Origin: Georgenia sp. TF02-10
GTDB lineage: Bacteria > Actinomycetota > Actinomycetes > Actinomycetales > Actinomycetaceae
DNA length: 64,000 nucleotides
Reading direction: 5' to 3'
Assembly (NCBI RefSeq): GCF_022759505.1
Contig: NZ_CP094289.1
Location: forward strand, 186,001-250,000
The notes beneath the pieces are model-generated. The model saw only the letters and a program-made list of their open reading frames with translations. It did not search any database and was not told the DNA's origin. Positions 60,984-64,000 of the stretch are shown here, one piece after another. Both the position numbers and the translations under genes were made by a program. How positions within the stretch are numbered: the first letter of the stretch is position 1; each line of letters begins with the position of its first letter.

Positions 60984-63575
60984 CTACCGCGCCATGTCGA
61001 CGAACCTCGAGTAGTGGCCCTGGAACGCCACGACGATGGTGTCCGTCGGCCCGTTGCGGTGCTTCGCCACGATGATGTCCGCCTCCCCGGCCCGCGGCGA
61101 CTCCCGCTCGTAGGCGTCCTCGCGGTGGAGCAGCATGACGACGTCGGCGTCCTGCTCGAGGCTGCCCGACTCGCGCAGGTCGCTCATCATCGGCTTCTTG
61201 TCCGTCCGCTGCTCCGGGCCGCGGTTGAGCTGGGCGACGGCGATGACCGGGACGTCGAGCTCCTTGGCGAGCAGCTTCAGGGCCCGGGAGAACTCGGAGA
61301 CCTCCTGCTGGCGGGACTCCACCCGCTTGCCCGAGCTCATCAGCTGCAGGTAGTCCACGACGACGAGCCTGAGGTCGTGCCGCTGCTTGAGCCGGCGGCA
61401 CTTCGCCCGGATCTCCATCAGCGACATGTTCGGGCTGTCGTCGATGAACAGCGGCGCCTCGGAGACCCGGCTCATCGCCGTCGCCATGCGGGTCCAGTCC
61501 TCCTCCCGCATGGTGCCCTTGCGCATGTTCTGCAGCGGCACCTGGGCCTCGGCGGAGAGCAGCCGCATGGTGAGCTCGGTGCGGCCCATCTCCAGGGAGA
61601 AGATCACCGACGTGAGCCCGTGCCTGATAGACGCCGACCGGCACATGTCCAGGGCGATAGTGGAGTTGTGGGTCGGGATCATCGACCGCGACGCCAGGTA
61701 CAGGTGGGTCGGGTGGTCGACCTGGACGCACCGCACGGGGACGCTGTCCACCGGGCGAACCTTGGTGATGAAGCGCGACGTTCGCCGGGGTGTGGCGTGC
61801 CGCCGCCTGTCGCGCTGCGTCTGCTGCTTGCGCGGCAGGGCGAAGACGTCATCATCGGTCGTGAAGGTGATAGTCCACGCGGTGGAGTTCTCCGCGCGGC
61901 GGCCGCGGACCGTCCGCTCTGACCACCCAGTGCGGTATCCGAGGGTATGCAGGAGTTCACGGACGTCCCTGGCGAGGCGCCTGCTCGTGACTGTGAACTG
62001 GACCGACCCGGTGGGACTGACCGTGCCGTCGGTGTCGAGCAGACCGGCAAGCAGCGCCCGACGTTGATCGACGCTCGCACGCAGGTACTGCATCGGGATG
62101 TGCTTCGAACCCAGGACACCGATCGTGCGCAACCTGGCACGCACACTCCCACGGGCTCGCCAACAGCTCATGCAGAGACGCCCCGCAGCGGGCGCCGCGC
62201 AGTAGACACACGCTCGCGACATGCCCTTCGGCGACCGGTTTGGAACGGTTGCGCCGTGGGCGGCGCCATCTGGCGAGGCAAGCGCTAGGGACGCGACGCC
62301 AGCAGGAGAGGGAACCCTCAGGCGCCCTGTGAGTGGCTGAGCGATGGAATAGCTCAACCGAGCCCCCGCCCGGACCGCGTACCCCGCCGCCCTGACGTTC
62401 GTGGCGATCTCGGGGTCACCGGTCGTAAATCGCGCTTCCGCGCTGCTTCCGTCGCCCAGCCATACACCAAGAACGTACGGATCAACCAGGAGCTCTGCCT
62501 CCGGCAGCTCGAGCGGCTTCGCGTTCACGACGGAGTGGTTCAGTCGCATGTCAGCAGTCGAGCACCTCAGCGTCTCGGCGATCGCCCGCGTCGTCCGAAC
62601 CTCGGGGAAGGTCTGCTGATGTCGGGAGCGGTTGTACTGCGCCGCTGCAGCCTGCGCGGACCTGCGTGACGCACGGCTTTCGGTCAGCCACAGGTGCTCG
62701 GCGTCGGCGACGACCGTGGTGCCATCGTCGAAGGTGATCTCGTAGCAGGGCCGGTCGACCATGACCTCGGTAGCGGCCACGACCTTCGTGGGCGTGCCGT
62801 CGCCGGCGAGCAGCTCGTCGCCCACCCGGACCTCGCCCATGGTGGTCCACCCCGTCGGGGTGGGCAGCGGGGTGTCCAGCGCGAGCGCCTTCCCGATGGC
62901 CGGCCGGGCCGCGATGATGATCATCTGCCCGCCGTGCAGGCCGTTGGTCAGCGCGTCCAGGTCGGCGAACCCGGTCGGGACGCCGACCATGCCCTCCCCC
63001 CGGTCCGCGGCGTGCTCGATCTCCTCCATCGTCAGGTTGATGGTGTCCCGCAGCGGCACGTAGTCCTCGCTGGTGCGCCGCTCGGTGACCGCGTAGACCT
63101 CGGCCTGGGCGGAGTTGACCAGGTCCTCGACGTCGCCGCCGTCGGTGGCGTAGCCGAGCTGGACGATCCGGGTGCCGGCCTCCACCAGCCGGCGCAGCAC
63201 GGCCTGCTCGCGGACGATCCGGGCGTAGTAGCCGGCGTTGGCTGCCGTCGGCACCGAGGAGATCAGCGTGTGCAGGTACGGGGCGCCGCCGACCCGGCCG
63301 AGCTCCCCGCGCTTGGTCAGCTCCGCCGCCACGGTGACGGCGTCGGCCGGCTCCCCCCGGCCGTAGAGGTCGATGACCGCCTCGTAGATGAGCTCGTGCG
63401 CCGGGCGGTAGAAGTCGTTGCCGCGGATCTCCTCGACGACGTCGGCGATGGCGTCCTTGGACAGCAGCATGCCGCCCAGCACGCTCTGCTCGGCGGCCAC
63501 GTCCTGCGGCGGGGTGCGGTCGAAGGACTCCCGGAGGTCGAAGGTCCGGGACCCGATCTGCTCGTCGACCGTCAC
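60984..63575 (-). CDS. dnaB: Replicative DNA helicase DnaB, intein-containing precursor
   Basis: 863 codons: N-extein 229 residues, intein 408, C-extein 226; the spliced helicase is 455 residues, normal length. The N-terminal domain has QDVAAEQSVLGGMLLSKDAI. Walker A is split by the intein after ARPAIGK and resumes with STIALDMCRS. Walker B is LRLVVVDYLQLMS, and the C-terminal DnaB motifs SDLRESGSLEQDADVVMLLH are present. GTG at 63575 has AAGGAG upstream. The enzyme unwinds DNA at the replication fork; splicing is needed to restore the ATP-binding loop. The neighbour to the right is the probable dnaA/origin region. Confidence 0.96.
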   Translation of the reverse strand: MTVDEQIGSRTFDLRESFDRTPPQDVAAEQSVLGGMLLSKDAIADVVEEIRGNDFYRPAHELIYEAVIDLYGRGEPADAVTVAAELTKRGELGRVGGAPYLHTLISSVPTAANAGYYARIVREQAVLRRLVEAGTRIVQLGYATDGGDVEDLVNSAQAEVYAVTERRTSEDYVPLRDTINLTMEEIEHAADRGEGMVGVPTGFADLDALTNGLHGGQMIIIAARPAIGKALALDTPLPTPTGWTTMGEVRVGDELLAGDGTPTKVVAATEVMVDRPCYEITFDDGTTVVADAEHLWLTESRASRRSAQAAAAQYNRSRHQQTFPEVRTTRAIAETLRCSTADMRLNHSVVNAKPLELPEAELLVDPYVLGVWLGDGSSAEARFTTGDPEIATNVRAAGYAVRAGARLSYSIAQPLTGRLRVPSPAGVASLALASPDGAAHGATVPNRSPKGMSRACVYCAAPAAGRLCMSCWRARGSVRARLRTIGVLGSKHIPMQYLRASVDQRRALLAGLLDTDGTVSPTGSVQFTVTSRRLARDVRELLHTLGYRTGWSERTVRGRRAENSTAWTITFTTDDDVFALPRKQQTQRDRRRHATPRRTSRFITKVRPVDSVPVRCVQVDHPTHLYLASRSMIPTHNSTIALDMCRSASIRHGLTSVIFSLEMGRTELTMRLLSAEAQVPLQNMRKGTMREEDWTRMATAMSRVSEAPLFIDDSPNMSLMEIRAKCRRLKQRHDLRLVVVDYLQLMSSGKRVESRQQEVSEFSRALKLLAKELDVPVIAVAQLNRGPEQRTDKKPMMSDLRESGSLEQDADVVMLLHREDAYERESPRAGEADIIVAKHRNGPTDTIVVAFQGHYSRFVDMAR
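61665..62888 (-). other. Class 3 intein with LAGLIDADG homing endonuclease in DnaB
   Basis: Precursor residues 230-637. The first residue is Ala, not Cys or Ser, and the class 3 triplet can be read: Trp296 in block B (DAEHLWLTE), Cys616 in block F (VPVRCVQVDHPTHLYL) and Thr635 just before the C-terminal His636-Asn637. The +1 extein residue is Ser. Endonuclease motifs are YVLGVWLGDGS (367-377) and LLAGLLDTDG (508-517). Between them lies a CxxC-x8-CxxC cluster (Cys456, 459, 468, 471) that looks like a small zinc finger. Codon use is less GC-biased than in the exteins. The insertion site is the P-loop, a known DnaB intein site. Confidence 0.9.
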
Positions 63576-63838
63576 TGAGCACTCCTTCTGCCGCGTCTAC
63601 GGCCAGTCCTACCGCCCGCCACCCACATCGCCGGCGGACCCGCCGGTCGTGCGACCAGCTCGGCTGTCCGGCGAGGCAGTCGGCCCGGCCGGTCCGGGCG
63701 AGGTCGTCCGCCCCGCCGGTCGTCCGGCCAGATCGTCCGCCCGCGCGACCGTACGCCGGCGCGCTCCTCCCCAGCGAACCCGGGGTGTGCACGGGGGCGA
63801 CCTATCCTGTGGACCGCGTGGGGACGGCGGACCAGCGG

Positions 63839-63936
63839 TTGTGCACAGCCGGTGGACAACCGTGTGGAGAACAGCGGTGGGATTCGCGCTCCGGGGCCGC
63901 AGCGCGTCCCCAGCCGGTTGCACAGGGTGTGGACAG
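63839..63936. promoter_or_regulatory. Cluster of DnaA-box-like 9-mers upstream of the probable dnaA gene
   Basis: Four 9-mers match the box TTGTCCACA (or its complement) at eight of nine positions: TTGTGCACA at 63839, GGTGGACAA at 63851, TGTGGAGAA at 63863 and TGTGGACAG at 63928. A weaker one is at 63808. The 63576-63838 part of the dnaB upstream region shows no gene. The cluster could be an origin element or the autoregulated dnaA promoter. Confidence 0.6.
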
Positions 63937-63954
63937 AAAGAGGGACCGATATCA

Positions 63955-64000
63955 GTGGACGACACTCCCGAGTCCGTCCGTGACCCTAGAGCGGTACCTG
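63955..64000 (+). CDS. Probable 5' end of dnaA
   Basis: A GTG at 63955 follows AGAGGGA at a usable distance and opens a frame reading MDDTPESVRDPRAVP to the window edge. Only 15 codons are visible, too few to identify the protein. The call rests on the DnaA-box cluster just upstream and the adjacent dnaB. Another replication gene would also fit. Confidence 0.4.
   Translation, partial: MDDTPESVRDPRAVP

Noticed and set aside
61665-62888. The DnaB Walker A lysine followed by Ala was first read as a damaged P-loop
   Set aside because: The downstream Ser-Thr of the loop reappears after a complete intein, so the spliced loop is normal.
1-64000. CRISPR array, prophage or integrative element
   Set aside because: No regularly spaced repeats, integrase, phage structural genes or att-flanking tRNA were found; the only clear mobile element is the IS630 copy.
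1-64000. tRNA and rRNA genes
   Set aside because: No cloverleaf-type sequence with a GGTTCGAxTCC arm or rRNA-like stretch was noticed by eye; a covariance-model scan would be needed to exclude them.

Overview
The window is about 64 kb of very GC-rich DNA (third codon positions almost always G or C, many GTG starts, ATGA/GTGA gene overlaps, class E sortase, fused PutA, uricase operon). This points to a high-GC actinobacterium; heptose-type and glycan-foraging genes would suit a soil or plant-associated lineage, but I cannot name the genus. Probable DnaA boxes and the probable first codons of dnaA at the right edge, next to dnaB, suggest the right end lies close to the chromosomal replication origin.

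Layout. 1-2.2 kb: urate catabolism operon on the minus strand (OHCU decarboxylase, hydroxyisourate hydrolase, uricase, start of a purine permease). 2.7-8.2 kb: scattered housekeeping genes (SDR, STAS protein, rhodanese plus SufE, a lipoprotein, a GNAT enzyme). 8.3-11.8 kb: bifunctional proline catabolism enzyme PutA. 12.0-15.4 kb: class E sortase pair, a Clp-N/HTH protein with a promoter-overlapping palindrome, and an FAD oxidoreductase. 15.2-22.0 kb: a cell-surface glycan cluster with two GT9 heptosyltransferase-like enzymes, bifunctional HldE and two GT2 enzymes.

22.3-36.4 kb is the most coherent system: a LacI-controlled locus that looks built to use high-mannose N-glycans. A secreted GH85 endo-beta-N-acetylglucosaminidase would release the glycan, an ABC importer would take it up, and cytoplasmic GH38 alpha-mannosidase, GH5 (probable beta-mannosidase) and GH3 enzymes would dismantle it. 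Near-identical 14-bp operators precede both the GH38-led operon and the GH85 gene. The whole locus sits between a complete GT2 gene and a second copy of that gene that has lost exactly 282 bp, including its catalytic core.

37.6-49 kb is a second sugar locus (LacI, GH36 alpha-galactosidase, ABC importer, large secreted clan-A-like glycosidase). An IS630-family element has inserted at a TA between the Shine-Dalgarno sequence and the start codon of the secreted glycosidase. 49.0-51.5 kb is a decayed patch with three frameshifted genes. 52.5-60.3 kb is a third LacI-controlled locus (SIS deglycase, PfkB kinase, Gfo/Idh dehydrogenase, amino-acid-type ABC importer, FAD oxidase) that best fits import and breakdown of Amadori (fructosamine) or opine-like compounds. 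61.0-63.6 kb is the replicative helicase DnaB, interrupted in its Walker A motif by a 408-residue class 3 intein with a LAGLIDADG endonuclease.
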